From a virus: 22,004 bases of DNA. The position numbers and the translations under genes were made by a program. The DNA is taken from the IMG/VR virus record IMGVR_UViG_3300007735_000481, positions 1-22,004 of that record, one strand, 5' to 3'. Every line of letters begins with the position of its first letter. The first letter of the stretch is position 1. The notes beneath the pieces are model-generated. The model did not search any database. It saw only the letters and a program-made list of their open reading frames with translations, and was not told the origin of the DNA. Shown here piece by piece: positions 7,449 through 15,319 of the stretch.

Positions 7449-8201
7449 ATGGCACTCTGGGGAAACAATGATAATGTCGGTTCTGGTGGAACAGTATCTT
7501 TAGATTATAGCACTCTTGTTGTAACTGGTAGTGGAACTACCTTTGGAAATGTTGGTGCTGCTAAAACTGGTGATGTAATTAGATTTGGAGCAGCATTTAA
7601 TACTCACCTTGGAGATGCTGTAATTGTTGGAATTGCAAGCACAACTCAATTATCAATCGCATCAACCGCAGGACTGAGTGGAGCAGCAATTTCTGGAGTG
7701 CAGTTTCAAGTTAGTGAATCTCCAAAATTTGCAGTTCTTGATAGTCACCTAAATCAATCCAGTGGTGGAGATACTGAAACTATCACAGTATTAGTTTCTG
7801 CAGCAACTACAAATGCTGGTATTGGAACAAATATAGTTTTTGTCAATTCTTTGACTGGTGTTGTTGCGGGAGACACATTTGTGAGTGGTGCGAATAATAG
7901 AATTGTTTCAACTGTTGGTGTCACTAGTGTTTCACTTGCATCTACCATTTCTGCTGGAATTGCAACGGCAGCAGTCATCACATTCTCTAGAGTCACTGGT
8001 GGTCATGAAACTTCTGTGATTGGCGTTGAGGATGCCGGAACAGAAGCAGCAATATCAACAAAGTTTAAACTATCTCATGCAGGTTGGGTTGGAGTTACAA
8101 CTTATAGAGATAATGAGGGTAATATCAGAGTTAAGAGTGAAGTTCTTGTTGCGATGTCAGGTATTACTACTGGAAATACTGACTATCCACCCGCAATGTG
8201 A
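7449..8201 (+). CDS. Gly/Ser/Thr-rich beta-repeat structural protein
   Basis: A 250-residue protein rich in Gly, Ala, Ser, Thr and Val, with a beta-strand pattern typical of virion surface or tail proteins. Two related units are visible. In the first, GDVIRFGAAF is followed by VGIASTTQLSIASTAGL; in the second, GDTFVSGANN is followed by VGVTSVSLASTISAGI. The C-terminus (HAGWVGVTTYRDNEGNIRVKSEVLVAM) matches a module I associate with structural proteins of marine T4-like phages. It has its own late promoter and terminator boundary. Virion location is an inference; decoration or tail-fibre roles are both possible. Confidence 0.85.
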   Translation: MALWGNNDNVGSGGTVSLDYSTLVVTGSGTTFGNVGAAKTGDVIRFGAAFNTHLGDAVIVGIASTTQLSIASTAGLSGAAISGVQFQVSESPKFAVLDSHLNQSSGGDTETITVLVSAATTNAGIGTNIVFVNSLTGVVAGDTFVSGANNRIVSTVGVTSVSLASTISAGIATAAVITFSRVTGGHETSVIGVEDAGTEAAISTKFKLSHAGWVGVTTYRDNEGNIRVKSEVLVAMSGITTGNTDYPPAM

Positions 8202-8204
8202 TAT

Positions 8205-8600
8205 ATGATTTTTAATGAATTGAATAGTGATAATTTTCTTCTCTTTGCAGTTAAAAATTATGAAAACCCACAAGCAGTAACAAAAGAAGATTTTGATAAA
8301 GATTTAAATCATTTTAAATATATTAAAAGGTTACTGCGAAAGTATAAGAATGGAGATGAACTAAAAATTCATCTTCTTCTAAATCATTTCATTATTCTTT
8401 ATAATATTTTTGGTGAGGCAACAACACCAATGTTATTTTTCAAAATTGAAAAGGAACTTTGGTCTCCTATTAAAAGTTTTATTATTTTTCTTGGAAAACT
8501 CCCAGAGTATCCAAAATCAGATATTCATAATATTCAGGTTGATTTAGATTGTCTAGAAGAACTTTACAAAATCTATAATGGAAAAAAAGGCACTGAATAG
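8205..8600 (+). CDS. Hypothetical protein (131 aa)
   Basis: A helical protein without a recognised domain (FKYIKRLLRKYKNGDELKIH and similar amphipathic helices). It starts 4 bases after the previous stop and overlaps the next gene by 23 bases, so it is part of the late operon. The hydrophobic stretch LLLNHFIILYNIFGEATTPMLFF is interrupted by polar residues and is more likely a buried helix pair than a membrane anchor. Such small proteins are common in cyanophage structural clusters; no function can be assigned. Confidence 0.78.
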   Translation: MIFNELNSDNFLLFAVKNYENPQAVTKEDFDKDLNHFKYIKRLLRKYKNGDELKIHLLLNHFIILYNIFGEATTPMLFFKIEKELWSPIKSFIIFLGKLPEYPKSDIHNIQVDLDCLEELYKIYNGKKGTE

Positions 8601-8775
8601 AATAATTTCCATTATTAGAGAAAATATGGTAGCAAATGCTCCAGGTTCTCAAGGTGGATTTAGTGGATCTGCAAATCCACAAGGACCTGTTGCTGGACTT
8701 GATCCCACAATGAAATCAAAGAAGTTTTTTAAGGGAAAGAGAAAACCTTGGTTAGATTATTTAAAGAATAAATAG
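8578..8775 (+). CDS. Small basic hypothetical protein (65 aa)
   Basis: ATG at 8578 lies inside the end of the previous gene. The product has a short N-terminal helix (ALNRIISIIRENM), a Gly/Ser/Pro-rich linker (GSQGGFSGSANPQGPVAG) and a basic end (KSKKFFKGKRKPWLDYLKNK). The composition change and overlap are normal for late phage operons. Likely a minor virion or assembly protein, but this is inferred from place only. Confidence 0.72.
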   Translation: MEKKALNRIISIIRENMVANAPGSQGGFSGSANPQGPVAGLDPTMKSKKFFKGKRKPWLDYLKNK

Positions 8776-8841
8776 TCACAGATGATAATTCATATTTGCA
8801 AAGTGCTCCTTATCTAACATATTAACTTTGCTCTTAAAAAA

Positions 8842-9258
8842 ATGTCAGAAGAAATCGTAAAAGTTGCCGTATTAGAACAAAAGTTTGCTGACTTTGCAAA
8901 TATAGTCAACAAACTTGATGATGCGATTCAAAAAATGAGTGAAGTTAATACGAATGTAATTAAAATGCTTGCAGTTCACGATGAAAAAATTGAGTATGGT
9001 CAAAGAACCGATGACTTAATTTTAAAAATGATTGATAACCTTAAAGAAGAAAATCAAAAAGAACATAAAAAAACATCAGATAGAATTGATGATTTGGAAG
9101 AACAAGTTGGTGAAATTTCAAAAATCAAATGGATGACTGTTGGTACCGGAGCAGTTCTAACCGTATTAGTAGCACTTTTCGCAAGTTTGGCATCTGGTTG
9201 GTTTACTCCAAGTGGAATGGAAGATCATCGTCGTATAGAACAGACTCGTATAAAATAA
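8842..9258 (+). CDS. Coiled-coil protein with C-terminal membrane segment
   Basis: A 138-residue protein. Residues 1-95 are a long heptad-rich coiled coil (VAVLEQKFADFANIVNKLDDAIQKM ... RIDDLEEQVGEI, given in parts). Residues about 97-118 are a hydrophobic membrane segment (MTVGTGAVLTVLVALFASLA), followed by a short polar tail. This layout resembles XhlA-type and other holin-associated or membrane-anchoring phage proteins, but I see no diagnostic motif. Topology would place the coiled coil in the cytoplasm. No clear promoter is seen in the preceding 66-base gap. Confidence 0.8.
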   Translation: MSEEIVKVAVLEQKFADFANIVNKLDDAIQKMSEVNTNVIKMLAVHDEKIEYGQRTDDLILKMIDNLKEENQKEHKKTSDRIDDLEEQVGEISKIKWMTVGTGAVLTVLVALFASLASGWFTPSGMEDHRRIEQTRIK

Positions 9259-9288
9259 ATAAAAGAGTGTTGGCATTATTGCAGGCCA

Positions 9289-9393
9289 ATGAAAACTCAA
9301 AAGAAAACGACAATTTATTCACTTCAAAAACTTACCAATTCAATTGTCAAGTGGACAGCAATCATTACAAGTCTATGTCTTGACAAGATTTGA
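9289..9393 (+). CDS. Possible 34-residue peptide
   Basis: ATG at 9289 opens a short frame (MKTQKKTTIYSLQKLTNSIV...) ending in TGA at 9391. AGG at 9284-9286 is a close but imperfect ribosome-binding site. It fills the gap before gp61, and its end overlaps the gp61 promoter. No homology is recognised and it may be chance. Confidence 0.25.
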   Translation: MKTQKKTTIYSLQKLTNSIVKWTAIITSLCLDKI

Positions 9394-9407
9394 TAATCTG
9401 TTATACT
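9380..9407 (+). promoter_or_regulatory. Sigma70-type promoter for gp61-nrdA-nrdB
   Basis: TTGACA (9380-9385), 16-base spacer, TATACT (9402-9407). The predicted transcription start is near 9414, before the ATG at 9432. It fits host-polymerase (early/middle) expression of DNA metabolism genes. Confidence 0.72.
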
Positions 9408-9431
9408 GATATTAATGATTATCTTTTTATT

Positions 9432-10400
9432 ATGGATTTTATTGATGTAAAATACATCAATTTGATATCTTCTCGTCTTCAGAAGTTTAAAAGAGTCAAG
9501 AATAATCTTTATAACTTTCGTTGTTGTTTATGTGGAGATTCTCAAAAAAACAAAAGTAAGGCACGAGGATATTTGTATCAGGTCAAAAATAATACAAACT
9601 TCAAGTGTCATAATTGTGGTATCAATATCTCTTTTAGCAATTTTCTAAAACAAATTGATATAGAGATTCACAAACAATATTCTTTTGAGAAGTTTAAAGA
9701 AGGACACACCGGTAAAAACTTTGTGGTTGAAGAACCTAAATTTGAATTTAAGACTCCTGAATTCAAATCAAAGATAGATTTACCAAGAGCATCTGAAAAC
9801 TCAAGTGCATCTGGATATTTACAAGGTAGAAAATTAAATCCAGATAAGTTTTATTATGCCGAAAAGTTTAAGAAATGGACAAATTCTCTTAAAAAAACCT
9901 TTGATGATACGAAGTATGATGAACCAAGAATCATCATTCCAATGTTTTATGAAAAGACTTTAATTGGATTTCAGGGAAGATCACTGGGTATTAATAAGAT
10001 TAAATATATTACTGTAATGCTCCACGAAGATGCACCAAAAATTTATGGACTTGATGATGTTAAAAAGGACGAAACTGTTTACGTTACTGAAGGACCGTTT
10101 GATTCCACATTCCTTTCAAATGCGATTGCTCTGTGCGGAGCTGATGGTGATATTAGTAAGTGGGGGATTTGCGATCCTGTGTGGATCTATGATAATGAAC
10201 CACGAAATTCTAAAATTCACTTAAGAATCTCAAAGTGCATTGATCGTGGAGAAAAAGTTGTAATCTGGCCCAATAATATTCAGGAAAAAGATATTAATGA
10301 TATGATTCTTTCTGGACACAACGTTAAGGAAATGATTGAATCAAATACATATGTAGGATTAGAAGCAACACTTAAATTTACTACCTGGAAAAAAATATGA
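9432..10400 (+). CDS. 61: DNA primase gp61
   Basis: A 322-residue T4-type primase (T4 gp61 is about 340), which makes RNA primers for lagging-strand synthesis with helicase gp41. An N-terminal zinc ribbon is visible: C31/C32, C34 and C59-x2-C62 (FRCCLCGD ... FKCHNCG). The TOPRIM domain is at about 215-280, with the catalytic Glu in VTEGPFDS (E220) and an acidic pair in YDNEPRN (D254, E256). The frame is open to a TTG at 9390, but that lies upstream of the predicted transcription start, so I choose ATG 9432. It overlaps nrdA by 4 bases (ATGA). Confidence 0.92.
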   Translation: MDFIDVKYINLISSRLQKFKRVKNNLYNFRCCLCGDSQKNKSKARGYLYQVKNNTNFKCHNCGINISFSNFLKQIDIEIHKQYSFEKFKEGHTGKNFVVEEPKFEFKTPEFKSKIDLPRASENSSASGYLQGRKLNPDKFYYAEKFKKWTNSLKKTFDDTKYDEPRIIIPMFYEKTLIGFQGRSLGINKIKYITVMLHEDAPKIYGLDDVKKDETVYVTEGPFDSTFLSNAIALCGADGDISKWGICDPVWIYDNEPRNSKIHLRISKCIDRGEKVVIWPNNIQEKDINDMILSGHNVKEMIESNTYVGLEATLKFTTWKKI

Positions 10401-12697
10401 GTAACGGTCTTAAGGTTAAAAAAAGAAGTGGGCACGTTGAGCAAATAGATCTTGATAAGATGCATTTAATGGTTGATGAGGCATGTAAGGGTCTTGCGGG
10501 GGTTTCTGCATCACAAGTTGAGATACAGTCTGGAATTCAGTTTTATGATGGAATTACCACTGCCGAAATTCAAGAAATTTTGATTCGTAGTGCAAGTGAT
10601 TTGATTGATTTAGAACACCCGAACTATCAATTTGTTGCTGCTCGTCTGCTTCTATTTTCAATTCGTAAGCAACTTTATGGAAAGATGCAGGAACTTCCAC
10701 ATCTTGAGAAACATATTATGGACTGCGTTTCCGCAGAAGTTTATGATTCTGATATTTACAATAAATACTCCAAGGAAGATATTGATGCTGTAAATTCATT
10801 TATTCGTCATGATCGTGATTATCTGTTTACCTATGCAGGATTGCGTCAGGTAGTTGATAAGTATCTTGTACAGGATCGCAGTGGTGGTGGAGTATATGAG
10901 ACTCCACAGTTTATGTACGTTATGATCGCACTCACAATATTTGCGGAATATCCCAAAGAAACCAGACTTTCATACGTCAAGAGGTATTATGACGCAATCT
11001 CAAGACACAGAATCAACATTCCGACACCAATCATGGCAGGGGTCAGAACTCCCCTTCGTCAATTTGCATCTTGTGTTCTGGTTGATGTTGATGACTCCCT
11101 CGATAGTATCTTTAGCAGTGATATGGCTATTGGCAGGTATGTCTCACAAAGGGCTGGTATCGGTATCAACGCAGGCAGAATCCGTGGCATCAACAGTAAA
11201 ATCCGAGGTGGAGAAGTTCAGCATACAGGTGTTATCCCATTCCTCAAAAAGTTTGAGTCAACTGTTAGGTGCTGCACACAAAACGGGATTCGTGGTGGAA
11301 GTGCTACTGTCCACTTTCCAATCTGGCACCAAGAAATAAATGATATATTAGTTCTCAAAAATAACAAAGGTACGGAAGACAATCGTGTTCGTAAGTTAGA
11401 TTATTCAATTCAGATTAGTAAAATATTTTATGAAAGATTTATTCAAGATGGTGAGATTACGATTTTCTCCCCACACGATGTACCTGGACTATATGATTCT
11501 TTCGGAACAGACAAGTTTGATGATTTATACGTTCAATACGAAAATGATTCGTCTGTTCCGTCAAAAAAGATTAAGGCACAAGAACTTATTCTCAGTCTTC
11601 TTAAAGAAAGAGCAGAAACGGGCAGAATCTATATTATGAATATAGATCACTGTAATACTCACAGTTCTTTTAAGGATAAGATTGAGATGAGTAATCTTTG
11701 TCAAGAAATCACATTACCAACAGTTCCGATTCAGCATATTGATGAGACCACAGGAGAAATTGCATTATGCATTCTTTCTGCTATCAACGTAGGTAAAGTC
11801 AAGTCCGATGATGAACTCGAAGAACTCTGTGAACTTTCTGTTCGTGCTCTCGAAGAACTCATTGATTATCAAAAGTATCCGGTCAAGGCAGCAGAAGTTG
11901 CTACAAAGGCACGAAGATCTCTTGGAATCGGTTATATTGGTCTGGCACATTATCTTGCTAAACTGGGGTTCAAATACGATTCTCAAGGAGCATGGGATGC
12001 GGTTCACGGACTTTCAGAATCCTTTCAATATTTTCTTCTCAAGGCATCAAATAAGATTGCTCAAGAAAAAGGATACTGTGAATCTTTTGGACGCACCAAG
12101 TATTCTGATGGTATTCTTCCTATCGATACCTATAAGAAAGATGTAGATGAAATATCTTCCGTAAAACTTAATCACGATTGGGAAGGACTCAGAGCATCGA
12201 TTCTGAAACACGGTCTCAGACACTCCACACTGTCCGCACAGATGCCTTCCGAGAGCAGTTCTGTGGTATCTAACGCAACTAATGGTATCGAACCTCCTCG
12301 GGGATTTCTGTCCATCAAGAAATCCAAGAAGGGTCCACTGAAACAAATTGTTCCCCAATACGCAACACTTAAAAATAATTATACGTTGCTCTGGGATATG
12401 AAAAGTAATGATGGATATATTAAAATTGTTGCGATGATTCAGAAATTTTTTGATCAGGCCATCTCTGGAAACTGGTCTTATAATCCAGAAAATTATCCAG
12501 ATAATGAAGTGCCAGTTTCAATAATGGCAAATGATTTTCTGACTACATACAAGTATGGGTGGAAAACTTCTTACTATCAGAATACCTATGACATTAAAAC
12601 TGATGAAGTGATAGAAGAAAAGAAACCCAGTTTAAATGACCTAATTCATGAGTTAAGCAAAGTAGAGGAGGGAGAGTGTGAATCTTGTACAATCTAA
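10397..12697 (+). CDS. nrdA: Ribonucleoside-diphosphate reductase class Ia, alpha subunit
   Basis: A 766-residue complete NrdA, which reduces ribonucleotides to deoxyribonucleotides. The N-terminal ATP-cone occupies about residues 5-95. Active-site residues are all visible: C226 (ASCVLVD) and C458 (ALCILS) as the redox pair, N433-L-C435-Q-E437 carrying the thiyl radical site, Y726-Y727 for radical transfer, the PSESS loop near 618, and the mobile C-terminal CESC pair (C761, C764) that is re-reduced by thioredoxin or glutaredoxin. The presence of an ATP-cone implies allosteric dATP/ATP control may be retained. It overlaps gp61 upstream by 4 bases and nrdB downstream by 20. Confidence 0.97.
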   Translation: MSNGLKVKKRSGHVEQIDLDKMHLMVDEACKGLAGVSASQVEIQSGIQFYDGITTAEIQEILIRSASDLIDLEHPNYQFVAARLLLFSIRKQLYGKMQELPHLEKHIMDCVSAEVYDSDIYNKYSKEDIDAVNSFIRHDRDYLFTYAGLRQVVDKYLVQDRSGGGVYETPQFMYVMIALTIFAEYPKETRLSYVKRYYDAISRHRINIPTPIMAGVRTPLRQFASCVLVDVDDSLDSIFSSDMAIGRYVSQRAGIGINAGRIRGINSKIRGGEVQHTGVIPFLKKFESTVRCCTQNGIRGGSATVHFPIWHQEINDILVLKNNKGTEDNRVRKLDYSIQISKIFYERFIQDGEITIFSPHDVPGLYDSFGTDKFDDLYVQYENDSSVPSKKIKAQELILSLLKERAETGRIYIMNIDHCNTHSSFKDKIEMSNLCQEITLPTVPIQHIDETTGEIALCILSAINVGKVKSDDELEELCELSVRALEELIDYQKYPVKAAEVATKARRSLGIGYIGLAHYLAKLGFKYDSQGAWDAVHGLSESFQYFLLKASNKIAQEKGYCESFGRTKYSDGILPIDTYKKDVDEISSVKLNHDWEGLRASILKHGLRHSTLSAQMPSESSSVVSNATNGIEPPRGFLSIKKSKKGPLKQIVPQYATLKNNYTLLWDMKSNDGYIKIVAMIQKFFDQAISGNWSYNPENYPDNEVPVSIMANDFLTTYKYGWKTSYYQNTYDIKTDEVIEEKKPSLNDLIHELSKVEEGECESCTI

Positions 12698-13865
12698 AGT
12701 TTCTTCCACGGAGAACAAGACGCAAGTCAAAGGCATGACTGTTTTCAATACAGAACAAGTCAACAACAAAAAACAACCAATGTTTTTTGGAAAACCTTTG
12801 GGAATTCAACGTTATGATTCTTATAAGTATCCAATCTTTGATAAGTTAACAACTCAACAACTAGGGTATTTTTGGAGACCTGAAGAGGTTTCCTTGCAAA
12901 AAGATCGAGGTGATTATCAAACGTTAAGAGACGAACAAAAACATATCTACACATCTAATTTGAAGTATCAAATTATGCTAGATAGTGTACAGGGTCGTGG
13001 TCCCGGATTAGCATTTCTTCCATATTGTTCTTTACCAGAACTGGAAGCATGTATGACTGTCTGGGAGTTCATGGAAATGATTCATAGTCGTTCTTATACG
13101 TACATAATCAAAAACATATACTCAGATCCATCTGAAGTGTTTGATACAATTATTACTGATGAGCGCATTCTTGAACGCGCTAAGAGTGTTACAGAATCAT
13201 ATGATGATTTTATAACCGCAGCACAGAATTATGGATCATCCGATCAATGGATGTATCAACTTGAAAACGTTCCTCTCGCAAAAGATACACTCAATGATGT
13301 CAAAAGAAAGTTGTACAGAGCAATTGCAAATGTTAACATTCTTGAGGGAATTCGGTTTTACGTTAGTTTTGCTTGTAGTTTCGCCTTTGGCGAACTTAAG
13401 CTTATGGAAGGATCAGCTAAAATCATTAGCCTTATCGCAAGAGACGAAAATCAACATCTAGCACTTACTCAAAATATTATGAATAAGTGGAGAGAAGGTG
13501 ATGATCCCGAAATGCAACAGATTGCAAAGGAAGAAGAAGAGTGGGTTTATGCAATGTTTGATCGTGCTGTCAACGAAGAGAAAAGATGGGCTGACTATCT
13601 TTTCAAGAATGGTAGTATGATCGGATTAAACGATAAACTTCTTCAGCAATATGTTGAGTGGATTGCAAATCGCAGACTCAAGGCAATAGGATTAAAACCA
13701 CAATATGATATCGCAGCAAACAATAACCCACTTCCTTGGACTCAGCACTGGATTTCCTCTAAATCAGTTCAGGTGGCACCCCAGGAAACGGAAGTTGAAA
13801 GTTATGTGGTTGGTGGAATCAAACAAGATGTGAAAAAAGACACATTCAGCGGTTTCAAACTTTGA
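12678..13865 (+). CDS. nrdB: Ribonucleoside-diphosphate reductase class Ia, beta subunit
   Basis: A 395-residue R2 subunit that holds the di-iron tyrosyl radical. Ligands and radical residue are visible: D79 (RGDYQ), E133 and H136 with radical Y140 (EMIHSRSY), E223 (LEGIRFY), E257 and H260 (ARDENQH). The C-terminal peptide VKKDTFSGFKL is the tail that docks on NrdA. Start: GTG 12678 is preceded by a strong AGGAGG at 12666-12671 inside nrdA; ATG 12735 (MTVFNTEQV) is the alternative and matches the usual R2 length better, with a poor binding site. The DNA coding the last residues is repeated exactly 1.2 kb downstream. Confidence 0.96.
   Translation: MNLVQSKVSSTENKTQVKGMTVFNTEQVNNKKQPMFFGKPLGIQRYDSYKYPIFDKLTTQQLGYFWRPEEVSLQKDRGDYQTLRDEQKHIYTSNLKYQIMLDSVQGRGPGLAFLPYCSLPELEACMTVWEFMEMIHSRSYTYIIKNIYSDPSEVFDTIITDERILERAKSVTESYDDFITAAQNYGSSDQWMYQLENVPLAKDTLNDVKRKLYRAIANVNILEGIRFYVSFACSFAFGELKLMEGSAKIISLIARDENQHLALTQNIMNKWREGDDPEMQQIAKEEEEWVYAMFDRAVNEEKRWADYLFKNGSMIGLNDKLLQQYVEWIANRRLKAIGLKPQYDIAANNNPLPWTQHWISSKSVQVAPQETEVESYVVGGIKQDVKKDTFSGFKL
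13829..13863 (+). repeat. Direct repeat, copy 1 (nrdB 3' end)
   Basis: A 35-base sequence identical to 15076-15110, covering the codons for the NrdB C-terminal VKKDTFSGFKL. The two copies flank the endonuclease insertion. Confidence 0.95.
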
Positions 13866-13902
13866 CAGATACAACAGACTAAAGTAGAATATTATATAAA
13901 TA
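13862..13902 (+). promoter_or_regulatory. Tandem sigma70-like and late promoters of the first GIY-YIG gene
   Basis: TTGACA (13862-13867, containing the nrdB stop) with a 17-base spacer and TAGAAT (13885-13890), followed by an exact late site TATAAATA at 13895-13902, 23 bases before the ATG at 13926. A weak inverted repeat, AACAGACT (13873-13880) / AGTTTGTT (13915-13922), flanks the late site, with the 3' arm just before the start codon. Confidence 0.6.
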
Positions 13903-13925
13903 GTATTAGAGTTCAGTTTGTTAAA

Positions 13926-14666
13926 ATGTATTATGTTTATGAATTAATAGACCCGAGAGTTAATCTTCCTTTCTATATTGGAAAGGGTAAAGATAATCGG
14001 GTCTATTTTCATTTGTCGGAAAAATCAAGAGCAAAAAGTGAGAATAAGAGAAAATATAATAAAATACAAAAGATAAGAAAAGAAGGATATGAACCAGAAA
14101 TTAAAATAGTTGAATATTTTGAGAATGAAAATGATGCATATGAGTATGAGGAGCAATTGATAAAGAAATGTGGTAGAGTTAGATATGATGAAAATGGAAT
14201 ATTGATGAATATATGCGAAAATTCAAGGCCACCAAAATTAAAAGGAAGAACATATCAAGAAATATATGGGGATAAATGGGAAGAACAAATCCAGAAAAGA
14301 TTGGAAACAAAAAAGGAACGAGGAAATATGGGATTTACTGGAAAATCTCATACTGAAGAAAGTAAGAAAAAAACTTCCTTAAAAGTATCTGGTAAAAATA
14401 ATCCTAATTATGGGAAAAAGCATTCTAAAGAAACTCTTGAAAAAATTAGTTCTTCCTTGAAAGAACAATTCAAGAACGGAAGAAGAAAAAATAATACTTC
14501 AGTAACTTATCTTTTAACAAGTCCTTCTGGAGAAAATTTTAAAGTTTTTGGGGAACTTAAGAAATTTTGCAATCAAAATAAAATATCATATGCAACTATG
14601 CACGCAGCAATTCTTTATGATAGAAAAGGGCCAAGAAAAAATGGATGGAGTATTGAGAAAGTTTAG
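13926..14666 (+). CDS. GIY-YIG homing endonuclease inserted behind nrdB
   Basis: A 246-residue free-standing homing endonuclease. The GIY-YIG core is at the N-terminus: YYVYEL (2-7), FYIGKG (16-21), Arg25, and a catalytic Glu around 75-76 (YEYEEQL). Downstream are DNA-binding modules of NUMOD3 type (SGKNNPNYGKKHSKETLEKI) and a C-terminal helix-turn-helix-like part ending NGWSIEKV. The gene is AT-rich relative to nrdB and has its own late promoter, as T4 endonuclease genes often do. The likely cleavage target is the nrdB 3' end or its intergenic region in phages without the insert; this is inferred from position. Confidence 0.9.
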   Translation: MYYVYELIDPRVNLPFYIGKGKDNRVYFHLSEKSRAKSENKRKYNKIQKIRKEGYEPEIKIVEYFENENDAYEYEEQLIKKCGRVRYDENGILMNICENSRPPKLKGRTYQEIYGDKWEEQIQKRLETKKERGNMGFTGKSHTEESKKKTSLKVSGKNNPNYGKKHSKETLEKISSSLKEQFKNGRRKNNTSVTYLLTSPSGENFKVFGELKKFCNQNKISYATMHAAILYDRKGPRKNGWSIEKV

Positions 14667-15054
14667 AATATCACTACCAGAAGATGAGTGTGTGATAAAA
14701 CTTCAGGAGTATTGTAAGTTCTCTCATACTTTGTTAAAAGTTCCTGTAGTTTCTAAACCTTTATGTGCCGACGCAAACTGCCACAATAATGTAAATCATT
14801 ATGTGAATACCTATGGTGGAGAAAAAATAAGTGGATATTATTTAATCACAGATGTTGATGATGAAACTTATGGATGTGCAATATATCATAGTATTTGGAA
14901 AAATACTTATGGGGATTTGATAGATATAACACCATTTAAAGATGGTAGAGAATATAATATATTTTCTGTTTTGGATACTGTAGAATATTACTCTGGAGTT
15001 GTTTATGACGGAAAAGACTATAAAATATTAGAACCAGGACTTAATATTATTTAA
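14641..15054 (+). CDS. Unknown protein carried with the endonuclease insert
   Basis: I place the start at ATG 14641, overlapping the endonuclease end by 26 bases. The frame is open further upstream to 14548, but that part is antiphase to endonuclease coding. The roughly 137-residue product has a recognisable but unnamed module: CADANCHNNVNHYVNTYGGEKISGYY (cited as CHNNV...GG..ISGYY) then AIYHSIWKNTYGDLIDITP. I have seen this CHNNV/DITP pattern in diverse bacterial and phage hypothetical proteins. It lies wholly between the two nrdB-end repeats, so it entered as cargo with the endonuclease or as a later capture. No strong ribosome-binding site is seen. Confidence 0.65.
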   Translation: MDGVLRKFRISLPEDECVIKLQEYCKFSHTLLKVPVVSKPLCADANCHNNVNHYVNTYGGEKISGYYLITDVDDETYGCAIYHSIWKNTYGDLIDITPFKDGREYNIFSVLDTVEYYSGVVYDGKDYKILEPGLNII

Positions 15055-15075
15055 TTTTTTAACGCAACAAAATAG

Positions 15076-15110
15076 TGTGAAAAAAGACACATTCAGCGGT
15101 TTCAAACTTT
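15076..15110 (+). repeat. Direct repeat, copy 2 (second nrdB 3' end)
   Basis: Identical to 13829-13863. It keeps the frame of VKKDTFSGFKL and ends in TAA instead of TGA. It is probably the original nrdB terminus, followed by the original terminator. Confidence 0.95.
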
Positions 15111-15127
15111 AATATCAAGTATAGATA

Positions 15128-15154
15128 GGGGAGTAATCAACACTCCCCTTTTTT
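15128..15154 (+). terminator. Rho-independent terminator, probably original nrdB terminator
   Basis: Stem GGGGAGT (15128-15134) / ACTCCCC (15142-15148), loop AATCAAC, then six T. Confidence 0.85.
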
Positions 15155-15319
15155 ATGCCAAGAAATGAAATGAGTAAAGACGAACTCAAAGTTCGTGTAT
15201 TGAAATTAAAACATAAGTTATATGAAGATCAAGTAAATCAACTTATTACGAATCCCAAGGTTCTGGCTCATAAATATTTGGACGAAGTTCTTAACATTAT
15301 TGATGAGTATAGGTATTAA
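15155..15319 (+). CDS. Small hypothetical protein (54 aa)
   Basis: ATG at 15155 begins directly after the terminator T-tract and encodes a charged helical protein (MPRNEMSKDELKVRVLKLKH ... LDEVLNIIDEYRY). The composition and third-base use match core phage genes rather than the flanking endonucleases. The stop overlaps by 4 bases with the convergent antisense endonuclease. There is no good Shine-Dalgarno sequence because of the T-tract; the second Met (15170) is another possible start. Function unknown. Confidence 0.6.
   Translation: MPRNEMSKDELKVRVLKLKHKLYEDQVNQLITNPKVLAHKYLDEVLNIIDEYRY

Noticed and set aside
9129-9383. An 84-codon plus-strand frame overlapping the coiled-coil membrane gene
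   Set aside because: Its first half is a frame-shifted reading of the real gene and its product has no coherent composition.
14548-14640. Longer start for the cargo gene at 14548
   Set aside because: These codons overlap well-formed C-terminal coding of the GIY-YIG endonuclease in another frame and the peptide looks like a shadow; ATG 14641 is more reasonable.
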